A DNA stretch of 64,000 nucleotides. Source: Variovorax paradoxus_P. Its GTDB lineage: Bacteria; Pseudomonadota; Gammaproteobacteria; Burkholderiales; Burkholderiaceae_C. The position numbers and the translations under genes are program-made. The stretch lies in NCBI RefSeq assembly GCF_050627025.1, contig NZ_CP192472.1. One strand, given 5' to 3'. Every line of letters starts with the position of its first letter. The first letter of the stretch is position 1. Below are positions 25,575-34,077 of this stretch, one piece after another. The notes under the pieces are model-generated. The model did not search any database. It was not told where the DNA came from and was given only the letters and a program-made list of their open reading frames with translations.

Positions 25575-27902
25575 TCACGCCGGCACGTTGTCGGTGGTGC
25601 GCGCCGTTTCTATGCCATCCATGCCGCTGGCCCCCTCCCCCGCGCGCGCGGGAAATGTCGGGCTGGTGTTCTCGCGCACCGGCGGTGCAGCAGCGGCCTC
25701 TTCCTGCGCCTCAGGCGCCACCAACGCCGGCCCTTGCCCCTGGATGTAGGGGTCCTTGATGTTCATGGCCGCCGTCTGCGCCGGCGTCGGGAAGTTCGGG
25801 TCGTCGCCGCCTGGCATGGGCCGCTTGTAGCCGGCGCCCTGCATGATGGCGTCCGCGATGGGAGCGATCATGGGCATCTGCGCCACCTGCGCGCCACCCT
25901 GCATCGCCGCGAACGCCGCCTGCACGCCCACCTGCACCGCATCCGCCATCAGCTTGCGGATCTCGGCTTCGGTCTTGCGCTCCTTCATGTCCAGCTCGCG
26001 CGCCTTTAGGTCGTTGCCAGCCTTTGCCAGGGCGTCGGCCACGGCCTTCTGGATGCGCTGCTCGACCTGCTCGGGCGATTCCTGCGCCGCGGCGTTGCGC
26101 AGGGCCTCCACGAGGGCGAGCTTGAACGGCACGTCCATGAGGCTGGCCAGGAACGGCATGGCCGCGGCCTGGTACTGCGGCGGCAGGCTCTTGATCGACT
26201 CGGACAGCGCGTTGAGCTGCTGGCCGCGGTAGGTCGGCGAGCTGGGCACGTCTTGCAGGCCGACTTGCAGCATGGTGCGCTGCAGATCGTTGGAGAGGTA
26301 GGGAACACCGGTGAGCGGGTCCGCCTCTGGCTTGTTGAGCACCACGGTGCGCGCCGGCGTCACGTCGTCTCCCTCGACGACCACCGCGTGCTGGCTCGAT
26401 CCGATGTCCTGCACGATCATCGCAACCAGCATTTCGCCCACCTGGGTGCGCGCCCGCTTCTGGTTGCCCATCATGTGCGCGAGGGACTGGTTGGCCTGGT
26501 CTACCTGGGTCTGCTCCTGCACGCCGCTGTTCGCCGTACCGCGCCGGCCGGAGAACGCGCCCGCTGCCGCCGGGTTGATGCGCTCGATTGCGTTGCGTGC
26601 GTTCTGAAGCTGCTCGAGCTGCTGCGCGTTCGCCTGGAAGTCGCGCTTCACTTCGAACTTCGCGCCAGGCTGCGCCATGTGCGCGGCGTTCAGCACGATG
26701 TCCGCGTCGGGCCGGTTGATCGTGCGGCGGAACACGTCGTCCGGCATGTCCACCGCGCCCTTGGTGCGCTCGGTGCGGTAGGAGCTCATGCCCCAGCGCA
26801 GCCGCGCGTTGCCGTTGTTCAGCGTGTCCTGCTGGTCGATCAGGTTGCGCACGTAGCCGAACGGCACGCCGGTGCCATCCTCGCGGAACCCCCAGAACGG
26901 CACGTACGGGAAGTAGCGGTGCGCGTAGGGGCTGGGACCATCGAAGAGGACGTGCGGACCCAGCCAGTAGCTGCGGCGGACCTTGGCTACCGTCGCGCGC
27001 ACGAACTGCACGCGCCTGTTGGCCACCGCGAAGACGTGGGCGGGGTTGTTCTCGTCGAACTCCACCACGCGGCCGTCCGGGCTCTTGAGCACGATGACAT
27101 CGGACCACCGTCGGTACCAGAGCTCCGACGCGCACACCTCCCTGTTCATCGGGTTGAACCACCGATCCTCCAGACGGGTCCACTCGCGCGCGATATCCCA
27201 TGCCCGGTTCAGGCCCGTGCTGCCGCCACCGTATTGCGTCTCGTCGAACTCCGACCACCAGTTGATGCCGGCGCGGCCGTAGCGGCGGATCAGGTCCTTG
27301 TGGTCGGGGAAGACGCGGGCCAGGCGCGACGGGTGCATCCAGCGCTGACGGCGCAGCCACCGAGCGTCGCTCAGGTCTTCCTTCGAGCTGGTCCAATCCC
27401 AGTGGATCTCGTTGCGGTGGATGACGTTGCACTGGTACGGGTAGTCGAAGGGGTCGGAGTTGCGGCACACCTCCGCCCAGCCGATGCCCACGGCGATCTG
27501 CGGATAGAACGCCCCGCTACAGGCGTCATCGGCCTTGCTCTTGCGCTCGGCCTCGTTGAGCTTGAAGCTGATCGCGTCGGCCACGTCCTGGCCGCCGGGC
27601 TGCCCGTTGGACGTGATGCGCCAGTCGGTGCGGGTGGCCTCCTCGTAGCCGCGGATGCCCTCCAGCGATGCGCCGATGAGGTTCTCCATGGTGGTCGGGA
27701 TGCCTTGCGCCTTCATCGCCCGGATGAGCTCGGTGTCGAGCTGGTTGCCGTCGGCGTAATCCATTTCCCGGTCCGCCGTGCGGCGCCAGGTGCGCGGCTG
27801 GTTGTCGATCTCGTCGAGGATGTCGCGGTACTCGGCGAGGGAGAGCGGCACGTCGCCGTCAGGGGTGTCGACGGGATCGAGGTCGTTGGTCTGGTTGGTC
27901 AT
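25575..27902 (-). CDS. Portal protein, P22-like family
   Basis: The product has 775 aa. Features match P22-type portals: an acidic N-terminus, then DYADGNQLDTELIRAMKAQG, a WAEVC block around residue 143, HWDWTSSKEDLSDARWLRR, and a long helical C-terminal barrel (residues about 590-720) with an Ala/Gln-rich end. The portal dodecamer is the DNA gate and the site of terminase docking. The family size (about 725 in P22) fits. It is followed in order by the ApeA moron and scaffold. Confidence 0.85.
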   Translation of the reverse strand: MTNQTNDLDPVDTPDGDVPLSLAEYRDILDEIDNQPRTWRRTADREMDYADGNQLDTELIRAMKAQGIPTTMENLIGASLEGIRGYEEATRTDWRITSNGQPGGQDVADAISFKLNEAERKSKADDACSGAFYPQIAVGIGWAEVCRNSDPFDYPYQCNVIHRNEIHWDWTSSKEDLSDARWLRRQRWMHPSRLARVFPDHKDLIRRYGRAGINWWSEFDETQYGGGSTGLNRAWDIAREWTRLEDRWFNPMNREVCASELWYRRWSDVIVLKSPDGRVVEFDENNPAHVFAVANRRVQFVRATVAKVRRSYWLGPHVLFDGPSPYAHRYFPYVPFWGFREDGTGVPFGYVRNLIDQQDTLNNGNARLRWGMSSYRTERTKGAVDMPDDVFRRTINRPDADIVLNAAHMAQPGAKFEVKRDFQANAQQLEQLQNARNAIERINPAAAGAFSGRRGTANSGVQEQTQVDQANQSLAHMMGNQKRARTQVGEMLVAMIVQDIGSSQHAVVVEGDDVTPARTVVLNKPEADPLTGVPYLSNDLQRTMLQVGLQDVPSSPTYRGQQLNALSESIKSLPPQYQAAAMPFLASLMDVPFKLALVEALRNAAAQESPEQVEQRIQKAVADALAKAGNDLKARELDMKERKTEAEIRKLMADAVQVGVQAAFAAMQGGAQVAQMPMIAPIADAIMQGAGYKRPMPGGDDPNFPTPAQTAAMNIKDPYIQGQGPALVAPEAQEEAAAAPPVRENTSPTFPARAGEGASGMDGIETARTTDNVPA

Positions 27903-27913
27903 GGTGGCGGTCC

Positions 27914-29596
27914 TTACACGCAGACAGGCTCAGGGGCCTCCACGTAGCTTCCGTTCTGGGTGAGGCTGCTCAGCAGGTCCAGCTCCTTGGCTTGGGCCCA
28001 CTGGCGCAGGGCGTCGGCGCCCTCGGTGCATCCGTTGCTCTTGTCGGGCTGGTCGAGGAAGCGGTTCTCCGACTGGCTGAACTTCTTCCGGTAGCCCTGG
28101 ATGCGCTGCATTCCCTCCTTCGTGCCGTCGAGGTCGAAGAAGGCGCTCTTCATGTGCTTTCGCACGGTGTAGATGCCGGTCATCAGCTCGGTGACGCGCG
28201 GGACGATGAAGAACGCCTGCCCGGGCAGCAGGAGCTGCAGCTGCTCGCGCGTGCTGCGGTTGTAGTCGCCAAGCCGCTTGTGGTCGGCGTCGTGAGGCAG
28301 GAAGTGGCCGCCGTACAGGAAGCCGCGGTCTTGAAGATGGCGCGCGTAGTGGCGCAGGTCTTCCTCGTGCTCTTCGTAGTAGCCGATGAAGCGGTCCTCA
28401 CCGCGCAGCACCTGCATGAACCAGATGGCCGTGCCGTCGCTGTTGCCGATGTCCCAGAACGTGTAGACCGGCAGGTCGAGCACCGGCACCTGGCAGATGC
28501 CGCCGCGCTTGCGCAGCAGCACCAGGTCCTTGGCGTAGTAGTGGCCGGCCGTGGACTGTTGGAAGGCCTCCTCGGGCGTCGAGGGGTACTCCTGCCACAT
28601 CTTCTCCTCCTTGCCGGAGAAGTCGTTGCGCAGCTTTTCCACGTACCAAGCGCGCTGCCCGAGGTCGATCTTGCACCCGCACGTCTGCTCGATCTCGTTG
28701 AAGTAGTCGTGCTGCTCGTTGCTGATCGGGACGCCGGCCGGGTCCATCGAATACGCCGGGTCTTGCCACCAGGCGTAGAAGTGGAAGCGGTATTGGCTGG
28801 CGGTGAGCTTGGCCACGGCCGCGATCAGCGCCTGGGCGCGCTGGCACATGTCGTAGAACTCGCCTTCCGTGCCCTCGGCCGTGCTCTCGATCACCAGGAT
28901 GCCAGACAGCGGCACCGCCTGTATCGAGCCGGTGACCACTTCGTTCGCCTTCGCCGGGAACTTGGCACAGATCTTCCCGAACTCGGAGACGTGCAGACGG
29001 TGAATGGTGCCGCCGCGCACGCTGGTCGCCACGCGGATGCTGCTGTTGTTGTGGCCGAACAGCAGCTCCTTGGTGCTGGCGCGCGCCAAGGGGAAGCGCT
29101 CGCGCAGTTCCTCGGGCAGGTGGTCGTATGCGAAGACAACCTTGTCGCGGAAGATGGCCTCGGCCGTCTCGCGGTCCTGGGCGATCATGCCGCACCGCTG
29201 ATTGCCGTTGAACAGCGCGTGGTCGAGCCAGAGGATGGCGATCAGCGTGGTGAAGCCGAGCTGCCGCGCCTTCAGGATGATGTTGCGGTGCCAGAGCCTG
29301 CGGATGAAGCGCTTCTGCGCGCGGTTCGGAATGAAGGGCTGCACGAGGTCGTCGTCGCCTTCGTTCTTCCCCTTCACGATGATCTGGTACAGGCACCCGC
29401 TGAACAGGCGCCATTCCGGGTCCTGAAGGCAGCGTTCGAGCTCCGCCTCGTCCTGCGGCACGTGCGTGGGCGGGATGACCTTGATGCGCTTCAGGTCGCG
29501 CGGCTTGTCGGGCCAGAGCTGACCGTCGATGGCCGCGCCGCCATGCAGCTCCGGGAGCCAGGCGTCGCGCTCTTCGTCCAGCACTTTGGCGGCCAT
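27914..29596 (-). CDS. Terminase large subunit
   Basis: The product has 560 aa. The ATPase part carries a Walker A variant KARQLGFTT (around residue 107) and a Walker B-type LHVSEFG (around 200). The nuclease part has FWDIGNSDGTAIWF (around residue 380) and a later His/Asp-rich block near HFLPHDADHK. It packages DNA through the portal and cuts the concatemer. It lies two bases from the small subunit gene and eleven from the portal gene, which is the standard order. Confidence 0.9.
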   Translation of the reverse strand: MAAKVLDEERDAWLPELHGGAAIDGQLWPDKPRDLKRIKVIPPTHVPQDEAELERCLQDPEWRLFSGCLYQIIVKGKNEGDDDLVQPFIPNRAQKRFIRRLWHRNIILKARQLGFTTLIAILWLDHALFNGNQRCGMIAQDRETAEAIFRDKVVFAYDHLPEELRERFPLARASTKELLFGHNNSSIRVATSVRGGTIHRLHVSEFGKICAKFPAKANEVVTGSIQAVPLSGILVIESTAEGTEGEFYDMCQRAQALIAAVAKLTASQYRFHFYAWWQDPAYSMDPAGVPISNEQHDYFNEIEQTCGCKIDLGQRAWYVEKLRNDFSGKEEKMWQEYPSTPEEAFQQSTAGHYYAKDLVLLRKRGGICQVPVLDLPVYTFWDIGNSDGTAIWFMQVLRGEDRFIGYYEEHEEDLRHYARHLQDRGFLYGGHFLPHDADHKRLGDYNRSTREQLQLLLPGQAFFIVPRVTELMTGIYTVRKHMKSAFFDLDGTKEGMQRIQGYRKKFSQSENRFLDQPDKSNGCTEGADALRQWAQAKELDLLSSLTQNGSYVEAPEPVCV

Positions 29597-29598
29597 GC

Positions 29599-30555
29599 TC
29601 AGTCCTCGCCTTCCACGTCCTGGCGGGGCTGCATGCCGTTCGAGCCGGGCACACCGGTGGCGGGCGCCTCGGGATCGTCGGCCACGGGCTTGAAGCCGTT
29701 GGCGTTGCCATTCGAGATCCGACGCAGCAGCGAGGCCAGCGGGTCGGTCTTCTGCTGGTTGTCCTTCTCGTACAGGCCCAGGTGCTTGAACAGCTTCTCG
29801 GCGAACGCGGCCTTGTCGTGCATGGCGATCTCGATGCCGTACTTCGTCATCTTCGCGCCGGCGTACAGCGCCAACGCCGCGGGCGACAGGTGCCGCGTGT
29901 CGGCCAGCACCGTGCGCGGGTTGCCGTCGCCGCCGCAGTCAGGGCATTGCGGATGAGGCGGCTTGAGCGGGTCGAAGCCGATGCCTCCCTTCTCGTCGAA
30001 CTCGGCCATGTTCCCGCCCTTCAGGGCAAAGTGCTCGCGGTCGTGGTTGAACTCGCCGATGGTGCGCTGGAACTTGAAGCCCTCGCCCCAGCAATGCCGG
30101 CAGCAACCGACCTTCACCTGCACCAGCTCGCGCGGATCGGCGAAGACGATGTTCCACGCCTCCAGCACCACGCGGTCAGCCTCGATGTGCGTGCGCGCCT
30201 GCTGGCGTTTTCGGGCATCGACGATGGCAATCTGGATGTAAGGTTTTGACAGGTTCTCCGAAGCCATCTGCCGTGCCGTATCTGGGCTGTAGCCTGCGCG
30301 GACGGCAGCCTGCGTGCCGTTTAGGTCCACGAGGTACTCGTCGACGAAGCGCTGCTGGAGATCGGTGAGGCCGAGCTGTGCGGGTTGAGCGACAGGTGCT
30401 GGCGTTGCGCGGGCTGGTCGGATCAGCTTCTTCGCCTTGGCGGGCGGGGCCTTCTTGCGCGCAGGTACGCCCGCGGCCTTTTTGGGGGCGGCGGACTTGG
30501 TGGTGGACTTCTTCGGTGCGGGCGCCTGCTTCTTGGCCGGCTTACGTGTTGCCAT
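29599..30555 (-). CDS. Terminase small subunit with histone H1-like N-terminus and a Cys-rich insertion
   Basis: The product has 318 aa. Residues 1-55 are a Lys/Ala/Pro-rich tail resembling histone H1-type proteins. Residues about 60-130 form the helix-turn-helix typical of terminase small subunits (LTDLQQRFVDEYLVDLNGTQ, then AAVRAGYS). Residues about 147-208 contain paired Cys (CCRHC and CPDC) spaced like a zinc-binding module. The C-terminal helices probably form the oligomer. Length is well above the usual 150-200. The small subunit binds the packaging site. The ATG at 30555 is chosen over a GTG two codons upstream. Confidence 0.85.
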   Translation of the reverse strand: MATRKPAKKQAPAPKKSTTKSAAPKKAAGVPARKKAPPAKAKKLIRPARATPAPVAQPAQLGLTDLQQRFVDEYLVDLNGTQAAVRAGYSPDTARQMASENLSKPYIQIAIVDARKRQQARTHIEADRVVLEAWNIVFADPRELVQVKVGCCRHCWGEGFKFQRTIGEFNHDREHFALKGGNMAEFDEKGGIGFDPLKPPHPQCPDCGGDGNPRTVLADTRHLSPAALALYAGAKMTKYGIEIAMHDKAAFAEKLFKHLGLYEKDNQQKTDPLASLLRRISNGNANGFKPVADDPEAPATGVPGSNGMQPRQDVEGED

Positions 30556-30588
30556 GCGCACGAGTCTTGCTGAGTCGCACGTCAGGGT

Positions 30589-30604
30589 CGAACCCTATAG
30601 GGGG
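30589..30604 (+). repeat. Intergenic motif CGAACCCTATAGGGGG, copy 4
   Basis: Same motif as the other four copies; here the core CCCTATAGGG is a perfect palindrome. It lies 33 bases from the terminase small-subunit start and 215 bases upstream of the next plus-strand gene. Confidence 0.65.
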
Positions 30605-30767
30605 AGTCACGCAACGACGGCGAAAACGCCTACGAGGGCACTTGTCAATTGGTGAAGGCCTGATCCGAGGAAACACGGGGTATCGGAAGATCGGAGAATC
30701 CGCGCGATGCTTACTTCACTGAGAACTTCTCGCCACTTGAACCCGACAGATGAGCTCCTCTTCGGCC

Positions 30768-30796
30768 TTGCTTGGAAGTGACGTCCGTTGTATAGA
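30768..30796 (+). promoter_or_regulatory. Possible sigma-70 promoter for the beta-barrel accessory gene
   Basis: TTGCTT, a 17-base spacer and TATAGA lie 24 bases before the ATG at 30820, with GGAG just ahead of the start. The boxes are imperfect, so the call rests on spacing and place. Confidence 0.4.
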
Positions 30797-30819
30797 TCGA
30801 CTCGTCTTACTGGAGTTTC

Positions 30820-31299
30820 ATGGACCTGCTACTGGGATTTCTTTTTGGGATCGTTTCCGGTCTTGTTGCGAACTTTTTTTCGCCCGCATTTTCAGAATGG
30901 GTTGTTCGCAGCATAAGCCGACTTCTCCATTGGGCGGACAAAGAACGCTTTGATCTGACGGGCACTTGGGAGCAGACGTGTTTAGAGCCAACACCCGGTC
31001 AACCTACCGTGCTACGGGAGGTCAAGGAGCGCGTGGAACTGCGGCAGCTGGGCGTGACTGTGAAGGGTGAAGGCGCCACCACTATCGATCCCAGAAATTT
31101 CACGTACACCATGCGCGTGACTCGGTCGATGGTCTTCGGTTCCTACAACAAGCGAGGACAGCGCGGCAATATCACAGGCTCCGGAATGATCCAATTGATA
31201 TTGAACGGAGGATCCACTCAGATGGACGGACACGCAACGTGGTTCGATTCCGACACCGACAAAATTGAGTCGTCGAAGGTGACCTGGCGGCGCTTGTAG
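30820..31299 (+). CDS. Membrane-anchored beta-barrel protein resembling Cap15-type effectors, prophage accessory gene
   Basis: The product has 159 aa. Residues 3-22 form one transmembrane helix (LLLGFLFGIVSGLVANFF). The remainder is a small beta-rich domain opening with LTGTWEQTC and closing with GHATWFDSDTDKIESSKVTW, the start and end pattern of the S-2TMbeta barrel of Cap15, a membrane effector of CBASS anti-phage systems. Cap15 normally has two helices and a cyclase partner; here there is one helix and no cyclase nearby. It is oriented against the late genes and AT-richer, marking a moron. The function is inferred, not shown. Confidence 0.6.
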   Translation: MDLLLGFLFGIVSGLVANFFSPAFSEWVVRSISRLLHWADKERFDLTGTWEQTCLEPTPGQPTVLREVKERVELRQLGVTVKGEGATTIDPRNFTYTMRVTRSMVFGSYNKRGQRGNITGSGMIQLILNGGSTQMDGHATWFDSDTDKIESSKVTWRRL

Positions 31300-31466
31300 G
31301 TTCTGGAGATCCCCGGCCTGTGCGCGCTTCCTCATCTAAATAGTTTCCGGCGGGTGTAAGAAACACAGTCCGCCAGGATGTCCCTGGCGGGCGAACGTGC
31401 GGCCGGGGGCGCGCGAGGAGACAACTGAAGTTGCGGACTCGATAATCCTGCCGCGAGGCGGCTTGG

Positions 31467-31483
31467 CGAATCCCTACAGGGGG
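31467..31483 (+). repeat. Intergenic motif CGAATCCCTACAGGGGG, copy 5
   Basis: Same motif and orientation as the others, in the gap between two plus-strand accessory genes and 55 bases before the ATG at 31538. Confidence 0.65.
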
Positions 31484-31537
31484 CCGGCACTCCCACCGCA
31501 ATGGCAGCTTTATCAGATTCATCACATTGGACGCCAC

Positions 31538-31825
31538 ATGATCTTGACTCTCGACATCCACAAAGAAGTCCCCGGCATCTACACCGCACGAGTCGAAAAT
31601 GCCGGGGAACTCGTGACCAAGGCCGCTGCGTACAACTCCATCGAGGCTGCAATTTCGGGCGAAGCAAAAGCGGTACCGGAGGGTTTCGCTCACTTCATGG
31701 AGGTTCGCTACTACGGCTTCTCCAGCGGGACAGAGACGATCGAAGCTGTGGCGAGCAAAGCGCCTGCCATCGCAGATCGACTGGTCGCGCTGGTAGCCGA
31801 GGGGCATCGGCTAGGAATTCTGTAG
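31538..31825 (+). CDS. Small accessory protein, unknown
   Basis: The product has 95 aa. A beta-rich N-terminus (TLDIHKEVPGIYTARVE) is followed by a helix (AAYNSIEAAISGEAKAV) and a second strand-helix pair (FMEVRYYGFSSGTET). The pattern resembles small two-layer alpha/beta folds. It is the last plus-strand gene before the opposed leftward operon and probably belongs to the same moron cluster as the gene at 30820. Function unknown. Confidence 0.6.
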   Translation: MILTLDIHKEVPGIYTARVENAGELVTKAAAYNSIEAAISGEAKAVPEGFAHFMEVRYYGFSSGTETIEAVASKAPAIADRLVALVAEGHRLGIL

Positions 31826-31949
31826 AGCGCTTCCTTAAGCTGCATTCCGGTACTCAGGCGCTTTCGGTAGCTGATCGGCCTGGAAAATCCACCGTGACGA
31901 GCCCTGGAGAAGCGAAGTCGCACGCAGCGAACGAATCCTTGCTTGGGGT

Positions 31950-32951
31950 CTACCAGACCTGCCACATTCTCCGTGAGGTCAGGCCAATTGCAGCAAACGA
32001 CAGAACCCACGGCGTCATAAAGAAAGTGCTGGCCTTCGAATAAATGGTCAACCAGAGAATTGAGACGCTAGACAAAGAGAGACGTTGGAGCCAGGACAGC
32101 TCGAACTCGAAAGGCACCAGTGGCATTGGCGCATCGCCCCCTTCTATCCTTGCGAAGTACTTGATGTGCGCCGTTACTTTCCGGGTCGATGGTATGAATT
32201 GCCCCGCGGGATCTCTTGTTCCTAGGATGGCGTCATTAAGAGATATTTCGACGAACGGAACAACTGCTTCCACGCTGTTCTGTTTCCGCCGAGCCACGCT
32301 GATTCGCTCCCGTGGATCGCCAAGTACCGGCATCTTCCACCCAAACCGTGTGAAGCATGCCAGCTCCAAGGCCAACCACCGCTTTAACGTACGGCGCTCC
32401 GCGCCGACATACTCCGCTCGCAGAGTCTTCATACCTTCTTGTTGCTCGTTGCTAAAGCGAAACCGGAGTGTCAGGTAGACAAGAAGAACCAAGGCAGCCG
32501 CCCGGACGCGCTTCGCAGAGAGATTAAAGCCTTCTTTCGACGCAACACCTAAGAGGCGCTCGCCGACTAAATCCAATGGCACCTTCAGCCAAGCGAGGAC
32601 CAAGATGACGCTGGAAACAGCTATTAAATTTCTCCGAATCTTGCTGTCTTCGTCATCCATTGACTTCCCCCCAAATCTTGCTGACACGATAGCCCGGCCG
32701 ACGGCGAGGCGCGGGTTCTGCCCTTCAACCCACCCGCCGCGCCCCTCCGGCAGCCTCCCACCTGGCCGACCAACAACGATGGCGCACCACTGGTAATTCT
32801 TGCCAGGCATCGGCGCGACGTGAATGGCTTCTCGCTCCTGCACGCGGTCAAAGTTTGGCCATTCCTCGGTATAGGCGGTGCCTGGCTCTTCGCCTAAAGC
32901 TTTGGCCACCCATGCGTCCAGCTGCCTACCTGCAAGTTCTGAGGTCTTCAT
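31950..32951 (-). CDS. NinX-like (DUF2591) domain fused in frame to a membrane protein
   Basis: The product has 333 aa from the ATG at 32951. Residues 1-95 match the NinX-type phage domain (LAGRQLDAWVAKALG, then EREAIHVAP, then NPRLAVGRAIVSARFG). With no stop, the frame continues into MDDEDSKIRRNL, which itself has a strong Shine-Dalgarno (TTGGGGGGAAG) and could be a second start. Residues 105-190 contain two hydrophobic helices, and the C-terminal 60 residues contain a third and perhaps a fourth. It may be a true fusion or two cistrons sharing a frame after loss of a stop. It lies at the end of the leftward early operon beside the moron cluster. Confidence 0.6.
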   Translation of the reverse strand: MKTSELAGRQLDAWVAKALGEEPGTAYTEEWPNFDRVQEREAIHVAPMPGKNYQWCAIVVGRPGGRLPEGRGGWVEGQNPRLAVGRAIVSARFGGKSMDDEDSKIRRNLIAVSSVILVLAWLKVPLDLVGERLLGVASKEGFNLSAKRVRAAALVLLVYLTLRFRFSNEQQEGMKTLRAEYVGAERRTLKRWLALELACFTRFGWKMPVLGDPRERISVARRKQNSVEAVVPFVEISLNDAILGTRDPAGQFIPSTRKVTAHIKYFARIEGGDAPMPLVPFEFELSWLQRLSLSSVSILWLTIYSKASTFFMTPWVLSFAAIGLTSRRMWQVW

Positions 32952-33003
32952 TACATTGAGCGTCGTTCGTTCGAGCACGCATTCTGCCGGTGCGCCGCAT
33001 CGG

Positions 33004-33528
33004 TCAGCCGAAGCGCGCACCGTTGGCAGCCTGGTTGGCATCGCGACCCGGTGGCTCGAAGAGCTGAGCCTGATTCGGATCGATTCTGGCTTCCAGGGCC
33101 GCGACATGGCGCCGCAACTGCTTTACCTGCTCGCTCAGTTCGGCAGCCAGGATCGCGGTATTGCGCCCCGTCTCGATTGCGACCGCCTGCGCGGCGGCGC
33201 CGGCCATGAGGTTGGCGAGCGCGCGGTCCTCTCGCGGCGTCAGCGTGAGCACCTCGTCGCCGATCTCGATCTTGACCATGCCGTCGGGCATCACGGTCTT
33301 CGACATTGGCCGGGCCGGCGGGTGCTGCGGCGCCGGCACGTACACGCCGCGCTGCACGCGCAGGATTGCGCCGTCGTCGATCAGGTTGCCCAAGCGGTCG
33401 TCGATCACGCTCAACTTCAGGCCAGTGAGCTCGGCCAGCGTCTCGCGGGTGACGATCTGCTCCTGGGCGTGCAGGTCTTGCACCGCCTCAAGCACCAGGG
33501 CGGTAGTGGATTTGCGGGCATCTGCCAT
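33004..33528 (-). CDS. Phage DNA-binding protein with N-terminal winged helix
   Basis: The product has 174 aa. Residues about 8-58 form an HTH of the winged type (IVTRETLAELTGLKLSVIDDRLGNLI) followed by a beta wing (GVYVPAP). Residues about 115-150 form a coiled coil (ILAAELSEQVKQLRRHVAALE) that should dimerise it. It lies between YbcO-like and NinX-like genes of the ninR-type region. A regulator or late-gene activator is possible; no specific role can be shown. Confidence 0.7.
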   Translation of the reverse strand: MADARKSTTALVLEAVQDLHAQEQIVTRETLAELTGLKLSVIDDRLGNLIDDGAILRVQRGVYVPAPQHPPARPMSKTVMPDGMVKIEIGDEVLTLTPREDRALANLMAGAAAQAVAIETGRNTAILAAELSEQVKQLRRHVAALEARIDPNQAQLFEPPGRDANQAANGARFG

Positions 33529-33543
33529 CGATTGTTCTCCTCG

Positions 33544-34077
33544 TTAAATTCTGGCCAGCGCCCATTCGGCGGCGCGGCGCTCGCGGGGTGTGGCCGGCTG
33601 TACGCCCGCCGAGATGTCCTGCCAGATGGCGACCATCCAGCGGTGAGCGGCGGTGAACCGCTCGATCTTTTCGGCCGCCGGAGCCGGACTCTGGTCGAGC
33701 CAGGTGTGGCATGCGAAGCACCCATAGACGGAGTACTGGTCGTCCGCCTTGCGCGCGCCGGCTTTGCCGTGCGCCGACTGGTTGCTGTGGCAGGCCACCG
33801 TGGTGGCCGGGTCCGGGCGGCAAACGCCGGGCACCTGCAACAGGCAGCGCTGGCCGCGCGCCATCGCCAGCAGTGCAGGGTTGCGCTGCGGCTCGGTCTT
33901 CGGCACGGCGCCGCGGAAGTCGGCATCGTTGATCGCCACCATGCGCACGATGCGGCCGGGCACAGGCTCCACGCGAACCAGCACGGTGACACTCGGCTGT
34001 GTGGTGAGGTCAACCCCGATCAGCTTCGGCTGCCGGCGCTTGAAGGCGGTGCGTTTGAGCGGCGCGCTGCGCTTCAT
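33544..34077 (-). CDS. YbcO-like (DUF1364) putative nuclease
   Basis: The product has 177 aa. The core runs from RGQRCLLQVPGVC through CHSNQSAHGK to VYGCFACHTWLD, the Cys/His-rich zinc site of the DUF1364 family found in lambdoid nin regions. The N-terminus is basic (KRSAPLKRTAFKRR). Family members are thought to bind DNA or cut branched DNA. It is ATGA-coupled to ninB, as expected for the recombination cassette. Confidence 0.75.
   Translation of the reverse strand: MKRSAPLKRTAFKRRQPKLIGVDLTTQPSVTVLVRVEPVPGRIVRMVAINDADFRGAVPKTEPQRNPALLAMARGQRCLLQVPGVCRPDPATTVACHSNQSAHGKAGARKADDQYSVYGCFACHTWLDQSPAPAAEKIERFTAAHRWMVAIWQDISAGVQPATPRERRAAEWALARI

Noticed and set aside
27992..29956. Plus-strand open frame of about 650 codons opposite the terminase
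   Set aside because: Antisense to clear terminase motifs; composition is that of a shadow.
30589..30604. Resemblance of CGAACCCTATAGGGGGAG to the T7 RNA polymerase promoter core
   Set aside because: The match needs a one-base gap, the other copies have CTACAGG, and no single-subunit RNA polymerase gene is visible.
3132..31483. Motif reverse complement contains GGGTTCGA as in tRNA T-arms, suggesting secondary integrase sites
   Set aside because: The similarity is eight bases around a universal T-loop, and the rest does not match tRNA-His.
31501..32043. Plus-strand frame overlapping the 95-aa accessory gene
   Set aside because: Arg/Ser/His-rich product, and the other frame has a better coding pattern.
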